The notes under the pieces are model-generated. The model did not search any database, was not told where the DNA came from, and worked only from the letters and a program-made list of their open reading frames with translations. From Boseongicola sp. (lineage in GTDB: Bacteria > Pseudomonadota > Alphaproteobacteria > Rhodobacterales > Rhodobacteraceae): 64,000 bases of DNA. A program made the position numbers and the translations under genes. Below are positions 25,089 to 34,004 of this stretch, one piece after another (the stretch's first letter is position 1; each line of letters begins with the position of its first letter). The DNA is taken from contig CP046179.1 in the NCBI GenBank assembly GCA_014075275.1, positions 1,125,932-1,189,931 on the forward strand. Direction: 5' to 3'.

Positions 25089-26588
25089 ATGGAAGAGCTG
25101 AGTCACTTTATTAACGGACGCCGCGTTGCCGGCACATCCGGCCGTTTTGCCGACATATACAACCCTGCAACCGGCGAGGTTCAGGCGAAAGTTCCGCTAG
25201 CGTCGGTCGAGGAACTGAACGACGCCGTCGAAAAAGCAGCTGCGGCACAGCCCGCCTGGGCGGCGACAAACCCGCAGCGGCGCGCCCGGGTGATGATGGA
25301 ATTCGTTCGGTTGTTGAACCGAGACATGGAGAAGCTGGCCGAAGCCTTGAGCCGTGAACATGGCAAGACCATTCCGGATGCAAAGGGCGACGTGCAGCGA
25401 GGCCTTGAGGTGATGGAGTACTGCATAGGTGCCCCACAGATGCTTAAGGGCGAGTTTACAGACAGTGCTGGTCCCGGCATCGACATGTATTCCATGCGCC
25501 AGGCAGTGGGTGTTGTGGCCGGCATTACGCCGTTTAACTTCCCGGCGATGATCCCGATGTGGAAGATGGGCCCTGCCCTGTCCTGCGGGAACGCCTTTAT
25601 CCTGAAGCCTTCTGAAAGAGACCCATCGGTTTGCATTATGCTGGCCGAATTGATGACCGAAGCCGGTCTTCCAGACGGTGTGCTTCAGGTTGTGAACGGC
25701 GACAAAGAGGCCGTCGATGCCATCCTTGATAACCCGACGATCGAAGGGATCGGTTTTGTCGGCTCGACCCCGATTGCGGAGTACATTTATGGGCGCGGCT
25801 GCGCAAACGGCAAGCGGGTGCAATGTTTTGGCGGGGCCAAGAACCATATGATCGTCATGCCGGATGCGGATCTAGACCAGGCGGCGGATGCTTTGATCGG
25901 CTCAGGCTATGGAGCAGCTGGCGAGCGCTGCATGGCGGTTTCCGTAGCTGTGCCTGTGGGTGACGAGACAGCCGATCGGTTGATCGAAAAGCTGGTGCCT
26001 CGGATCGAAAAGCTGAAGGTTGGGCCCTATACGTCGGGCGACGATGTGGATTATGGGCCGGTGGTGACCGCTGCTGCAAAAGCCAATATTCTAAGGTTGA
26101 TCGAGACGGGTATCGATCAGGGCGCCGAACTGGTGGTCGATGGTCGCGGCTTCAATCTGCAGGGATATGAAGACGGGTTCTTCGTTGGGCCGCATCTGTT
26201 TGACCGGGTGATCAAGGACATGGACATCTACAAGAAAGAGATCTTCGGGCCGGTGCTGTCGACAGTGCGAGCAGAGTCCTATGAAGAGGCTTTGGGGCTG
26301 GCCATGGATCATGAGTATGGCAACGGCACCGCGATCTTTACGCGGGATGGGGATACTGCACGTGACTTTGCCCATCGGATTAATATCGGGATGGTGGGTA
26401 TAAATGTGCCGATCCCAGTTCCGCTGGCGTATCATACATTTGGCGGCTGGAAGAAGTCATCCTTTGGCGATCTGAACCAGCATGGACCGGACGCGTTTCG
26501 GTTTTACACCCGCACCAAGACGGTGACGTCGCGGTGGCCGTCGGGTCTAAAAGAAGGCGGGGAGTTCCACTTCAAGCAGATGGATTAA
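25089..26588 (+). CDS. mmsA: CoA-acylating methylmalonate-semialdehyde dehydrogenase
   Basis: Oxidises methylmalonate semialdehyde (and malonate semialdehyde) to propionyl- or acetyl-CoA, in valine, inositol and beta-alanine catabolism. The 499-residue aldehyde dehydrogenase has the catalytic Cys281 in AAGERCMAVS (a Cys-Met pair typical of MmsA), GSTP at 225-228 and the phrase GVVAGITPFNFPAMIPMW. A textbook AAGGAGG ribosome site lies 7 bases before the ATG. The divergent, broken LysR gene probably regulated it. A terminator follows. Confidence 0.96.
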   Translation: MEELSHFINGRRVAGTSGRFADIYNPATGEVQAKVPLASVEELNDAVEKAAAAQPAWAATNPQRRARVMMEFVRLLNRDMEKLAEALSREHGKTIPDAKGDVQRGLEVMEYCIGAPQMLKGEFTDSAGPGIDMYSMRQAVGVVAGITPFNFPAMIPMWKMGPALSCGNAFILKPSERDPSVCIMLAELMTEAGLPDGVLQVVNGDKEAVDAILDNPTIEGIGFVGSTPIAEYIYGRGCANGKRVQCFGGAKNHMIVMPDADLDQAADALIGSGYGAAGERCMAVSVAVPVGDETADRLIEKLVPRIEKLKVGPYTSGDDVDYGPVVTAAAKANILRLIETGIDQGAELVVDGRGFNLQGYEDGFFVGPHLFDRVIKDMDIYKKEIFGPVLSTVRAESYEEALGLAMDHEYGNGTAIFTRDGDTARDFAHRINIGMVGINVPIPVPLAYHTFGGWKKSSFGDLNQHGPDAFRFYTRTKTVTSRWPSGLKEGGEFHFKQMD

Positions 26589-26619
26589 GACTTCGCGGCC
26601 AGATCCTGGCTGAAGACAG

Positions 26620-26671
26620 GCCCCGTGCGTTGTGGTTAAGAAACTCTGACCAGACCGCGCGGGGCTTTTTT
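26620..26671 (+). terminator. intrinsic terminator after mmsA
   Basis: Stem GCCCCGTGCG (26620-26629) pairs with CGCGCGGGGC (26656-26665) with one G-T pair, followed by TTTTTT. The loop is long, 26 bases. Confidence 0.7.
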
Positions 26672-26734
26672 GTTGGGTGCGGCGGAATTATGGTCACTAG
26701 TCTGATTTTAAAGAAGGAATACCATTTCACGGCC

Positions 26735-26763
26735 TGTCTGTATCGTGTCGGTATTACGTCGGT
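26735..26763. repeat. second locus of the 11-bp tandem repeat
   Basis: Reverse complement of these 29 bases matches 2469-2497 at 27 of 29 positions and shows about three 11-bp units. It lies between the mmsA terminator and the IS66 left end. Neighbouring sequence is not shared, so only the repeat recurs. Confidence 0.75.
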
Positions 26764-26783
26764 GCCGCCGCACGGCGGGGTCA

Positions 26784-26791
26784 GGTTTTGT
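26784..26791. repeat. IS66 target-site duplication, left copy
   Basis: GGTTTTGT directly precedes the left terminal repeat of the IS element. The identical 8 bases directly follow the right end at 29201-29208. Eight-base duplications are characteristic of IS66. Confidence 0.92.
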
Positions 26792-26803
26792 GTAAGCGTT
26801 GCT

Positions 26804-28329
26804 TCAGCCTTTGAAGTTCCACGGTAGCAGCTGGTCAATGTCCTTTTGTTTATGGCCGTTGACGATGGCTGAGAGGACGCCGGTCAGGTAGTTGTGCGGC
26901 TCAACGCCATTCAATTTGCATGTCTCAATGAGCGACGCGAGCATGGCCCAGTTTTGGGCACCAGCGTCGTGACCGGCAAAGAGCGCGTTCTTTCTTTGCA
27001 GGGCGATGGGGCGGATTGTGCGCTCGACGGCGTTGCTATCCATCTCGATGCGGCCATCTTTCAAGAACAGGATCAGCCCGTCCCAGTATTTGGCAATGTA
27101 TTTGAGCGCCTCTCCGGTCGGGGACTTTGCGGACACCTGTGATCTGGCCTGATCCAGCCAGGTTTTGAATGCCGTTATCTTGGGCGCGCTTTTGGTTTGG
27201 CGCAAAGCCAGACGCTCATTCGCAGACGTGCCACGCGCCTGCGCTTCGATCCGATAGAGAGCCGCGATTTGCTTGAGACCCTCCTCGGCGATGGGGGCGA
27301 CATTGTTGTGGGTGAGCTCGTATAACTTGCGACGGGCGTGTGCCCAGCAATAGGCCAGCCCTATTGGTTGGTTGTCACGCAGATCAAGCACGCGGTTGTA
27401 TCCGGCATAGCCGTCGACCTGCAGAATGCCAGTAAAGCCCTGCAATATATCTGATGCGTATTTGCCGGAACGTCCTGGCATATAGGTAAAGGCCACGCCG
27501 GGCGGTTCCGGCCCATTCCATGCACGGTCATCGCGAGCCAATGCCCAGAAATATCCCTTCTTGGTCTTGCCGCTTCCCGGATTGAGGACCGGCGCGGGCG
27601 TCTCATCCATAACAGCTTTGAACTTGTTTTGAGATGGTCCAGCAGCGCGTCATGAACAGGCTTCAATTCATGGGCGGCCTTGCCGACCCAGAATGCCAAG
27701 GTGGAACGATCAATATCGACGCCCTGACGCGCATAGATTTGGCTTTGGCGATACAATGGCAAGTGATCAGCATACTTCGAGACGATCACGCTGGCGATGG
27801 TTGCTTCGGTTGGCATACCGCCTTCGATCAGGCGCGCCTTTGCGGGTGCCTGGGTAATCCCGGCCTCACAAGACCGGCAAGCATACTTGGGACGGCGGGT
27901 TACAAGGACACGGAACTGGGCAGGTACGATGTCCAGCCGTTCACTGACATCTTCGCCGATGATGTGGCGTTCGTTTCCACAGCTACAGGTGACGTCCGGT
28001 GCAATGATCTCTTCGATGCGCGGCAAGTGCTTTGGCAGGACACCACGCCCTTTGACTGACTTTGCCGCGCCTGATGTCTTGGGTGGATCAATTGCTTCAT
28101 CTTCCGCATGGACGACGGCCATGGCCGTTTCGATATCTTCCAACGCGAGGTGATATTGGTCAGGGTGGCCCTTCTCGGACTTCGCGCCATAGAGCGCGCG
28201 TTTGAAGTCGGCGAGCAGCTTCTCAAGGCGAATGATGCGATCTTCTTTACGCGTGTTGCGCTCTTCTGAGGCTATCAAAAGGGCCTGCAAAGTAGCAACA
28301 TCAGTGGGAAGATCAGCAGCAGAAGTCAT
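26804..28329 (-). pseudogene. tnpC: IS66 transposase TnpC, frameshifted
   Basis: Two frames together make a full-length IS66 DDE transposase. The first (from 28329) has an N-terminal coiled coil and Zn-binding CSCGNERH...ACRSCE. It shifts out of frame near 27611, where HLKTSSKL should be followed by a short linker and MDET. One base is missing. The second frame starts MDETPAPVL at 27610 and carries the catalytic Asp in MDET, the Asp in QVDGYAGY and the Glu in AVERTIR. So the break falls just before the first catalytic residue. A programmed frameshift is not known for this site in IS66, so I call it a disabling deletion. Confidence 0.85.
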
Positions 28330-28383
28330 ACCTGTGATCTATCAAAATCAGGGACGATCCACCCGTGCAAAGCGCCACCTGAG

Positions 28384-28737
28384 TCACTCTGCCGCAGCTG
28401 GTGGGCGAGTCTCTAATGCCGTCACACGACGCCAATCCAGGCCCGCAAACAAGGCTTCAAATTGCGCAACGTCCAGCCGTAAAACACCGTCTTTGATGGC
28501 GGGCCATTTGAACGTGTTCTGTTCAAGCCGTTTGTACGCCATCACCAAGCCCGTGCCGTCCCACCAGATCATCTTGAGCCGATCCGCGCGTTTGGCGCGG
28601 AATACATAGACCGCACCGTCAAAGGGCTTCTTCTTTAAGTGGCTCTGCACCAGTGCGGCCAACCCATCGTGGCCTTTCCGGAAGTCCACAGGTTTGGTCG
28701 CAACAAAGATTTGTACACCGTGCGACGGGTGGATCAC
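28384..28737 (-). CDS. tnpB: IS66 accessory protein TnpB
   Basis: A 117-residue IS66 Orf2 protein. Family phrases: FVATKPVDFRKGHDGLAALV, VYVFRAKRADRLKMIWWDGTG and LVMAYKRLEQ. Essential for IS66 transposition, role unclear. It overlaps tnpA by 4 bases (ATGA) and lies 54 bases before tnpC. Appears intact. Confidence 0.95.
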   Translation of the reverse strand: MIHPSHGVQIFVATKPVDFRKGHDGLAALVQSHLKKKPFDGAVYVFRAKRADRLKMIWWDGTGLVMAYKRLEQNTFKWPAIKDGVLRLDVAQFEALFAGLDWRRVTALETRPPAAAE

Positions 28738-29117
28738 AGCGCAGCCGCAATCTCGGCAATCCGCACGGCAGGGGTGTCGGCGGCTAAGCGGATCGTCACG
28801 CCGCCTTTAAGCACATCAACACTGGTCAAATTGATAGCTGGGGTTGGAACCACCTCAACGGGCTTAGCCTCTTCAATCTGAACCGGCGCAAAATCCATGC
28901 CATCTAAGTTGGGTAAAACAAGCTTGCCTGCCCGCGCCATACGCCGCCAATCTGAAACGCTACTGGGGATTAGGCCATATCGCTTGGCCACCCCATTCAC
29001 AGTCGCGCCCTCGATCAGCGTTTCTGCGACTATCCGTGCCTTCAGCTCCAAAGGCCAACGGCGCTTGCCATCTGAACCCCGCGGTATTCTTGCGAGAAAC
29101 TCGTTCACAACTTCCAT
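28734..29117 (-). CDS. tnpA: IS66 accessory protein TnpA
   Basis: A 127-residue IS66 Orf1 protein with a helix-turn-helix near residues 20-60 (WPLELKARIVAETLIEGATV, NGVAKRYGLIPSSVSDWRR). Likely binds DNA ends. First gene of the element, 83 bases inside the right end. Intact, so only tnpC is visibly damaged. Confidence 0.93.
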   Translation of the reverse strand: MEVVNEFLARIPRGSDGKRRWPLELKARIVAETLIEGATVNGVAKRYGLIPSSVSDWRRMARAGKLVLPNLDGMDFAPVQIEEAKPVEVVPTPAINLTSVDVLKGGVTIRLAADTPAVRIAEIAAAL

Positions 29118-29200
29118 GTAGAAACGCCCTTCAAATCTATGAAGGGACGGAATCGCATATCAACACGCCATGGGAAATGTGGGGTCTAAGCCGCGCTTAC

Positions 29201-29509
29201 GGTTTTGTTAACCCATTACGCAAACGGATTTCCACGCGAAATCCGGAGCGCGGGCGGACGCCCGCGTGCCTTCGGCGAGGATATTTCTGGGCCAATAATG
29301 AGTTCGGTTTCGGTTAAGTGCTGGATTCGCAGTGATTTCTAGGCTTACTGCCGCAAGGCGACAGGAATATAGCCGGGTGACTATCGGTCCTGAAGATATT
29401 TTGCGGTGGCGCGCCTTAACAATTCGTGACCAAAGCGGATGATTGCAGCCGACGATACAGGACCGCGACCAAACCATCGGTTTGACGTCTGTAAATCGTC
29501 AGTATTGGC
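29201..29509. other. intergenic region right of the IS element
   Basis: No gene is supported in these 309 bases. It starts with the right copy of the 8-bp target duplication (29201-29208) and contains REP-like copy 2 (29249-29294). The rest is featureless to me; it is downstream of the first VPLPA-CTERM gene. Confidence 0.5.
29249..29294 (-). repeat. REP-like palindromic element, copy 2
   Basis: Perfect 8-bp stem CGCGGGCG/CGCCCGCG (29249-29266) followed by GCCTTCGGCGAGG and an ATATTTCTGG arm. In reverse complement it has the same arm-then-palindrome layout as the other copies, though more diverged. Confidence 0.5.
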
Positions 29510-30304
29510 TTATGCCGACCGGCATTTGCGACGCAAAGCGGCCAGCCCGCCAATGCCTGCAAACAACAACCAACCAGCTGCCGAAAGCGGCACGACCGTA
29601 GGCGTGTAGTTTACGACGACTGTGCGGAGTTTCCAGCTTCCATTTTCACCGGCTTTGACACCAAACATGCTGTCGATCAGTGTTCCGTCAAAGTCGACCT
29701 GGGCTGTTCCATAGCCCGGCAGGCTTGCCAATACGCTTGCTATACCACTTGCGCCCAATGCGTCACCGATACCAATCTGGCCGTCAATTTCGAGCGTGTC
29801 CAGGATCACTTCATAGGAGCCGTTGGTCCCACCATACCCCGAGGCGCCACCTTCGACAAAGTCCCCGACCCATCCAAAAACAAGGCTGACGAGCGAAACT
29901 TCGACCTCGGTGCCGTCCATTGCAAAGGACATTTCAACGAAGTCATTTATGGTACCACCACCGGAACTTCCATCCACTGTATGGAGCGGATCACTGGTGT
30001 AACAAGGACCGTCATTACAAACACCAATGCCGTTGTAGAAGCGGCGGACGGAGTGGGCATCGGTATCTGTTCCGGTTGCGACCTCGTCAGCGACGTAAGT
30101 TGCGCCGGTAAAATAGCGAGCCTCAAAAGTACCGGTAAGATCACCCTCTACACCGGAGAGATCTTCCTGGACGACGGTCATGACGTTGCCGGTAATGTTG
30201 GCGTCGTCGCCACCAATCTGCAGATCAAACGCATAAGTTGCCGCCGTGGCAGAACTTGCTGCGGCGATCAAAACGGCAGACAGAGATATACTTCGTATAA
30301 ACAT
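29510..30304 (-). CDS. VPLPA-CTERM sorted exported protein
   Basis: A 264-residue exported protein. N-terminal signal peptide MFIRSISLSAVLIAAASSATA supports the start at 30304; two ATGs further upstream lack a signal sequence. The C-terminus ends VPLSAAGWLLFAGIGGLAAL then RRKCRSA: a VPLPA-CTERM motif (VPLxA, hydrophobic helix, basic tail), the sorting signal read by exosortase in this group. The mature domain is rich in Gly, Asp and Thr with beta character and two Cys pairs, so a surface or matrix protein. A second VPLPA protein follows on the same strand upstream. No exosortase gene is in the window. Confidence 0.85.
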   Translation of the reverse strand: MFIRSISLSAVLIAAASSATAATYAFDLQIGGDDANITGNVMTVVQEDLSGVEGDLTGTFEARYFTGATYVADEVATGTDTDAHSVRRFYNGIGVCNDGPCYTSDPLHTVDGSSGGGTINDFVEMSFAMDGTEVEVSLVSLVFGWVGDFVEGGASGYGGTNGSYEVILDTLEIDGQIGIGDALGASGIASVLASLPGYGTAQVDFDGTLIDSMFGVKAGENGSWKLRTVVVNYTPTVVPLSAAGWLLFAGIGGLAALRRKCRSA

Positions 30305-30596
30305 GACGGCAGCCCCTACCATTACACCCCGCACAGCGCGGGAAACACGATCAGGCACACCCATGCCCTCACGGAGAACAGCATACACTTGATCCTGATG
30401 GGTAGCAAAATCTAGGGGGAAATATCGTGATATTGTGACGCAGCGTTTAACATTTCGTGATCGATGAAGGTATCGAGGCCAAAGGGGCAACAATTAACTT
30501 ATCTGATGATGGTCGAAATATTGTGCGTTTGATGTTCAGTCATGAAAAAAGGCGGCCTCTTACGAGCCGCCTTTTCCAATTCAGATGTCGTTTGGC
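30305..30596. other. intergenic region between the two VPLPA-CTERM genes
   Basis: About 290 bases. It contains the terminator of the upstream gene (30545-30575) and presumably the promoter of the downstream one. No ORF of protein character. Confidence 0.45.
30545..30575 (-). terminator. intrinsic terminator of the second VPLPA-CTERM gene
   Basis: Stem GGCGGC/GCCGCC with a 9-base loop. On the minus strand it ends with a run of six T bases, just downstream of the stop at 30597. So the two VPLPA genes are transcribed separately. Confidence 0.85.
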
Positions 30597-31205
30597 TTAC
30601 GATGCCTTGCGGCGCCGTGTTGCAGCCAGACCACCGAGACCTGCAAGAAGCAGCCAACCAGCAGCCGGCAAAGGCACGTTGGTCGTAGGTGTTCCAGGGA
30701 TGCCGAAAATCGACAAGTGGCTCAGAGTACTGCCGCTGAAGAGTTTGGCCAGATCATACGTGGCCATCTTCGTGCCGTTCTCGTAGAGGTAGATCGCTAC
30801 GCCGCTGCTTTCTTTGAAAACGTAAGCGAGGTGCGAATAGTCCGAAGTATCACCAAAGATAAACTCGGCGAGGCTGCCATCGATCGTGTAACCGTCATCA
30901 GTTGTCAGCTTGTCGAGAAACTGCCAAGTGGTTTCGTCGAAAAGCCCGGTCGTGGTCACGCCGTTACGATCCTCGAACAAGTCAACGTTCATATCCATGT
31001 TAGGACTTGCTGTGTCCGGGTCTTCGCTGTCAGTTGTTCCGCCGACGAAGCCAAAACAGTCCAGAGAATTTGGTATGATGTCAGTCGTCAAGCAAAGCGG
31101 ATCGTCTTCAACCCACGTATTAATGGTCACTACCATCGCCGAAGCTGTGCTGCCAACGAGTGCAAATGCACCTGCTGCTAAGAGTGTTTTCGTAAGGTTC
31201 ATCAT
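30597..31205 (-). CDS. VPLPA-CTERM sorted exported protein
   Basis: A 202-residue exported protein. Signal peptide MMNLTKTLLAAGAFALVGSTASA; start at 31205 (or the next ATG, 31202) after a GGTGGGG site. It ends VPLPAAGWLLLAGLGGLAAT then RRRKAS, a near-perfect VPLPA-CTERM signal. The mature part is acidic, Asp/Thr rich, with two Cys near the N-terminus (DPLCLTTD, LDCFGF). Function unknown; likely a surface or extracellular matrix protein. A gene of the same class lies 0.3 kb downstream. Confidence 0.87.
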   Translation of the reverse strand: MMNLTKTLLAAGAFALVGSTASAMVVTINTWVEDDPLCLTTDIIPNSLDCFGFVGGTTDSEDPDTASPNMDMNVDLFEDRNGVTTTGLFDETTWQFLDKLTTDDGYTIDGSLAEFIFGDTSDYSHLAYVFKESSGVAIYLYENGTKMATYDLAKLFSGSTLSHLSIFGIPGTPTTNVPLPAAGWLLLAGLGGLAATRRRKAS

Positions 31206-31650
31206 GGCCCCACCATTTAAATACTGCACCCATCCAAATCGGGCACTTTGTTAAGTCTTAATGATTTGTCGCACGGATGGGGTCCGGGGATCAACAAGAA
31301 TACGGCGAGAATCCAAAGAAAATCTGTTCAAAACAAGGAGAAAGTGCCCCTATTGCGAGCAAATTTCCCGAAAATCGCGGCTTTGTTTCCTGTTGCGAAA
31401 CGAACGGCTGTCGCAAAGAGAGCATTCCGGGAAATTAGCAGAATCGCGGCTTGGGTGATTCTCGCGGTGGTTGTTTCTGCAATTGAGCACCGTTCAGTGG
31501 TTGCGCAGGATTGTTGGCAATGCATTGGAATGGGGCCTTACAATAGAAGAAATGTTCGGCGCATTTTGGCTGGAATTTGAAAACATCGATGACTTGCAGG
31601 ACATTTGGCGGCCTGTTTTAGTGGAAGCATCATTGGGCGGGAATTAAAGC
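31206..31650. other. gene-free region with nested inverted repeats
   Basis: 445 bases between divergent genes. The weak ORFs here lack ribosome sites and protein character. It holds a nested pair of inverted repeats: AATTTCCCG (31362-31370) with CGGGAAATT (31428-31436), enclosing TTGCGA (31393-31398) with TCGCAA (31411-31416). Likely control sequence or a structured RNA for one of the flanking genes. Confidence 0.5.
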
Positions 31651-32784
31651 ATGGCAGCGAGCACACCAGCGTTTTCGATGGGGGTTGAGGAAGAGTATCT
31701 GCTAGTTGCGGCGGATACCGGGGAATTAGTGGCGGCACCCGAAGCCATGATGGAGGCCTGCGCCGAGAAACTGGCGGGACAGTTCAGCCCAGAATTTAAA
31801 GCCTGTCAGGTTGAGGTCGGCACCCATGTATGCAACACGATTTCAGAAGTGCGCGACGATCTGAAACGATTGCGGTCGACTGTAGCTTCGATTGCAGCGG
31901 AACATGGCCTGGCCCCGATTGCGGTATCCTGCCATCCGGTTGCCGACTGGAAAGAGGCTCATCACACTGACAAGGAACGCTACAACGAACTGGAACAGAC
32001 GTTAGGTGGCGTCGCACGACGGATGCTGATTTCGGGGATGCATGTGCATATCGGGATTGGTGACAAGGACATGCGGGTCGATCTGATGAACCAGATGATC
32101 TATTTCCTGCCTCATCTTTTGGCCATGTCGACCTCGTCGCCCTATTGGCAGGGGCAGGACACAGGTCTGTCGTCCTATCGCTTGACGGTCTTTGACAATC
32201 TGCCGCGCACCGGTCTGCCCCCGCGTCTGGACAACTGGGGGCAATATGAGCGCACTGCCAGTATTTTGACGGACCTGAACATTATCGAAGATACAACGAA
32301 GATATGGTGGGACCTGCGCCCCTCGCACCGCTATCCGACGATTGAGAGCCGGATTTGTGATGTCTCGCCTCGTATGGAGGATGCGCTGACGCTGGCGGCC
32401 GTGACGCAATGTCTGGTGCGCATGTTATGGCGATTGTCGCGCAACAACCAACGCTGGCGCATCTATGACCGGTTTCTGGTGGGCGAGAACCGTTGGCGGG
32501 CGCAACGGTTTGGCATCGCCGAAGGGATGATCGACTTTGGACGCAGTGAGATTGTGCCAATGGCCGAACTGGTTGATGAACTGTTGGAGTTGATTGGCGA
32601 AGACGCAGAGGCTCTGGACTGTGTTGAAGAGGCGCGCGGCGTGCTGCGGATCATCGAGACCGGGACAAGCGCCGACCGTCAGCGGGCGGTTTATGAAGTG
32701 GCCATGGCAAACGGAAATGATCATGGAGCGGCCATGAATGCTGTCACCAAGTCACTGATGGAAGAATTTCACGCTGATCTTTAG
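31651..32784 (+). CDS. carboxylate-amine ligase, YbdK/GCS2 family
   Basis: A 377-residue ATP-dependent ligase of the glutamate-cysteine ligase type 2 (YbdK) family. Conserved phrases: GVEEEYLLV at the start, [26 protein letters not shown] (metal and substrate loop) and [14 protein letters not shown]. Such enzymes join a carboxylate and an amine; E. coli YbdK has weak gamma-glutamylcysteine activity. The native substrate is unknown. The ATG follows GGGCGGGAATTAAAGC, an acceptable ribosome site. Monocistronic, convergent with the DUF808 gene. Confidence 0.92.
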   Translation: MAASTPAFSMGVEEEYLLVAADTGELVAAPEAMMEACAEKLAGQFSPEFKACQVEVGTHVCNTISEVRDDLKRLRSTVASIAAEHGLAPIAVSCHPVADWKEAHHTDKERYNELEQTLGGVARRMLISGMHVHIGIGDKDMRVDLMNQMIYFLPHLLAMSTSSPYWQGQDTGLSSYRLTVFDNLPRTGLPPRLDNWGQYERTASILTDLNIIEDTTKIWWDLRPSHRYPTIESRICDVSPRMEDALTLAAVTQCLVRMLWRLSRNNQRWRIYDRFLVGENRWRAQRFGIAEGMIDFGRSEIVPMAELVDELLELIGEDAEALDCVEEARGVLRIIETGTSADRQRAVYEVAMANGNDHGAAMNAVTKSLMEEFHADL

Positions 32785-32802
32785 CGAGAATGCCGAGTTA
32801 TC

Positions 32803-33804
32803 TTAGTGCGCCGACGACTTCTCAGGAAAAAACCGGCTGAAGATTGGGAAGATGAGCCGGGTCACAACAGGGATAAGGGCAAACCCAAGGGCCAATCCCA
32901 AGATGCCGTCCAACGTTGCTGTGACCACCCACGTCAAAAAACCGACTGCCACGCCAACAGTGTCAGCGACGGAAACGGCGATGTGGTGTATTGTGTCGTA
33001 AGGCCAATGCCATCCAAGCACTTCCAACCCGTGAACGATGATATTCCCGCCAACCCACAACATTGCGGCTGTGCCGACAGTTGAAATTATCGTCATCAGG
33101 GTCGGCATGAATTTCACCATCCAGCGACCGAAGTTTCTGGTTACCTGCAAGCGGCCGATCTGGGTTAGTTTCAGCCCCGCGTCGTCCATTTTCACTAAAA
33201 TCGCGACCGCTCCATAGACCAGGGCCGTGATCCCGATGGCAACAACGGCCAGAACCGCCGCCGCAATAATCCAGTCATCACTCTCAATCGCGGCCAGTGA
33301 AATAGTCATGATTTCGGCCGACAGGATAAAATCGGTTTTGATAGCCCCTTTAACACGTTGCTCTTCCAGGTGTTCGGGGTCGAGATTGGGCGTGTCGTCC
33401 GCCTTGGTGTGGCCATGGGGAAACAAGACATGCCAGACCTTTTCGGCACCTTCAAAACAGAGGTAACAGCCACCCAACATTAAAAGAGGCGTAACGAGCC
33501 AAGGCAGGAATGCATTCAGTAGCAGCGCTGCTGGCAGGAGAATGACCAACTTGTTGAAAAAAGACGCTCGAGCGATTTTCCAGATGATAGGCAGTTCACG
33601 CGCCGCAGGCAGTCCGGTAACATATTTCGGAGTGACCGCTGCATCGTCGATGACCACTCCGGCGGCTTTAGCGCCTGCTTTCGCGGCATCATCCAGAACA
33701 GTGGCGCCGACCTTGGCCGCCTGCCCCGCAATGTCGTCAACCTGCGTGGCTGCCATTTTGGCAATTGCCGCCACACCATCCAAAAGTGCCAGTAGCCCAC
33801 TCAT
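32803..33804 (-). CDS. DUF808 family membrane protein
   Basis: A 333-residue inner-membrane protein of the DUF808 (YedI) family. The conserved start MSGLLALLDGVAAIAKMAA fits the ATG at 33804; an ATG at 33825 adds seven residues. Further marks: AGVVIDDAAVTPKYVTGLPA, RELPIIWKIARASFFNKLVIL and several membrane segments ending in GFALIPVVTRLIFPIFSRFF. Function unknown. Convergent with the ligase gene by 18 bases. Confidence 0.88.
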   Translation of the reverse strand: MSGLLALLDGVAAIAKMAATQVDDIAGQAAKVGATVLDDAAKAGAKAAGVVIDDAAVTPKYVTGLPAARELPIIWKIARASFFNKLVILLPAALLLNAFLPWLVTPLLMLGGCYLCFEGAEKVWHVLFPHGHTKADDTPNLDPEHLEEQRVKGAIKTDFILSAEIMTISLAAIESDDWIIAAAVLAVVAIGITALVYGAVAILVKMDDAGLKLTQIGRLQVTRNFGRWMVKFMPTLMTIISTVGTAAMLWVGGNIIVHGLEVLGWHWPYDTIHHIAVSVADTVGVAVGFLTWVVTATLDGILGLALGFALIPVVTRLIFPIFSRFFPEKSSAH

Positions 33805-34004
33805 ACGCGCTGCCCTATTCGACATTGACGCCCCTGATTTCGCACAGTCCTGTCGATGTCACAAGCTGCAGAACGACGTGGACCCGATTACGGGCACTAC
33901 GGCCCGCAGCCTGTCTAATTGGGCATGTTGTCGGGATATTGGTTCGCGCTAGGTTTTGCGACAGGGATGAACAGGAAAAGATCCGCTTTGGCGGTGGAAT
34001 ATCT

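Larger units (their letters stand above)
26792..29200 (-). mobile_element. IS66-family insertion sequence (2409 bp)
   Basis: Complete element bounded by imperfect inverted repeats: left end begins GTAAGCGTTGCTTCAGCC, right end as reverse complement begins GTAAGCGCGGCTTAGACC (13 of 18 match, both with the IS66 terminal GTAA). An exact 8-bp direct repeat GGTTTTGT flanks it. It carries tnpA, tnpB and tnpC in the standard IS66 order on the minus strand, but tnpC has a frameshift, so the copy is probably non-autonomous. It interrupts a non-coding space between mmsA and a VPLPA-CTERM gene. The intact ends and target duplication indicate a fairly recent insertion. Confidence 0.95.

Noticed and set aside
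27595-27625. programmed ribosomal frameshift in IS66 tnpC
   Set aside because: No slippery heptamer or downstream stimulator visible, and IS66 tnpC is normally one frame; a one-base deletion is simpler.
31248-31580. 110-codon plus-strand ORF before the YbdK gene
   Set aside because: No ribosome site, low-complexity start, no recognisable domain, and it covers the nested inverted repeats; treated as non-coding.
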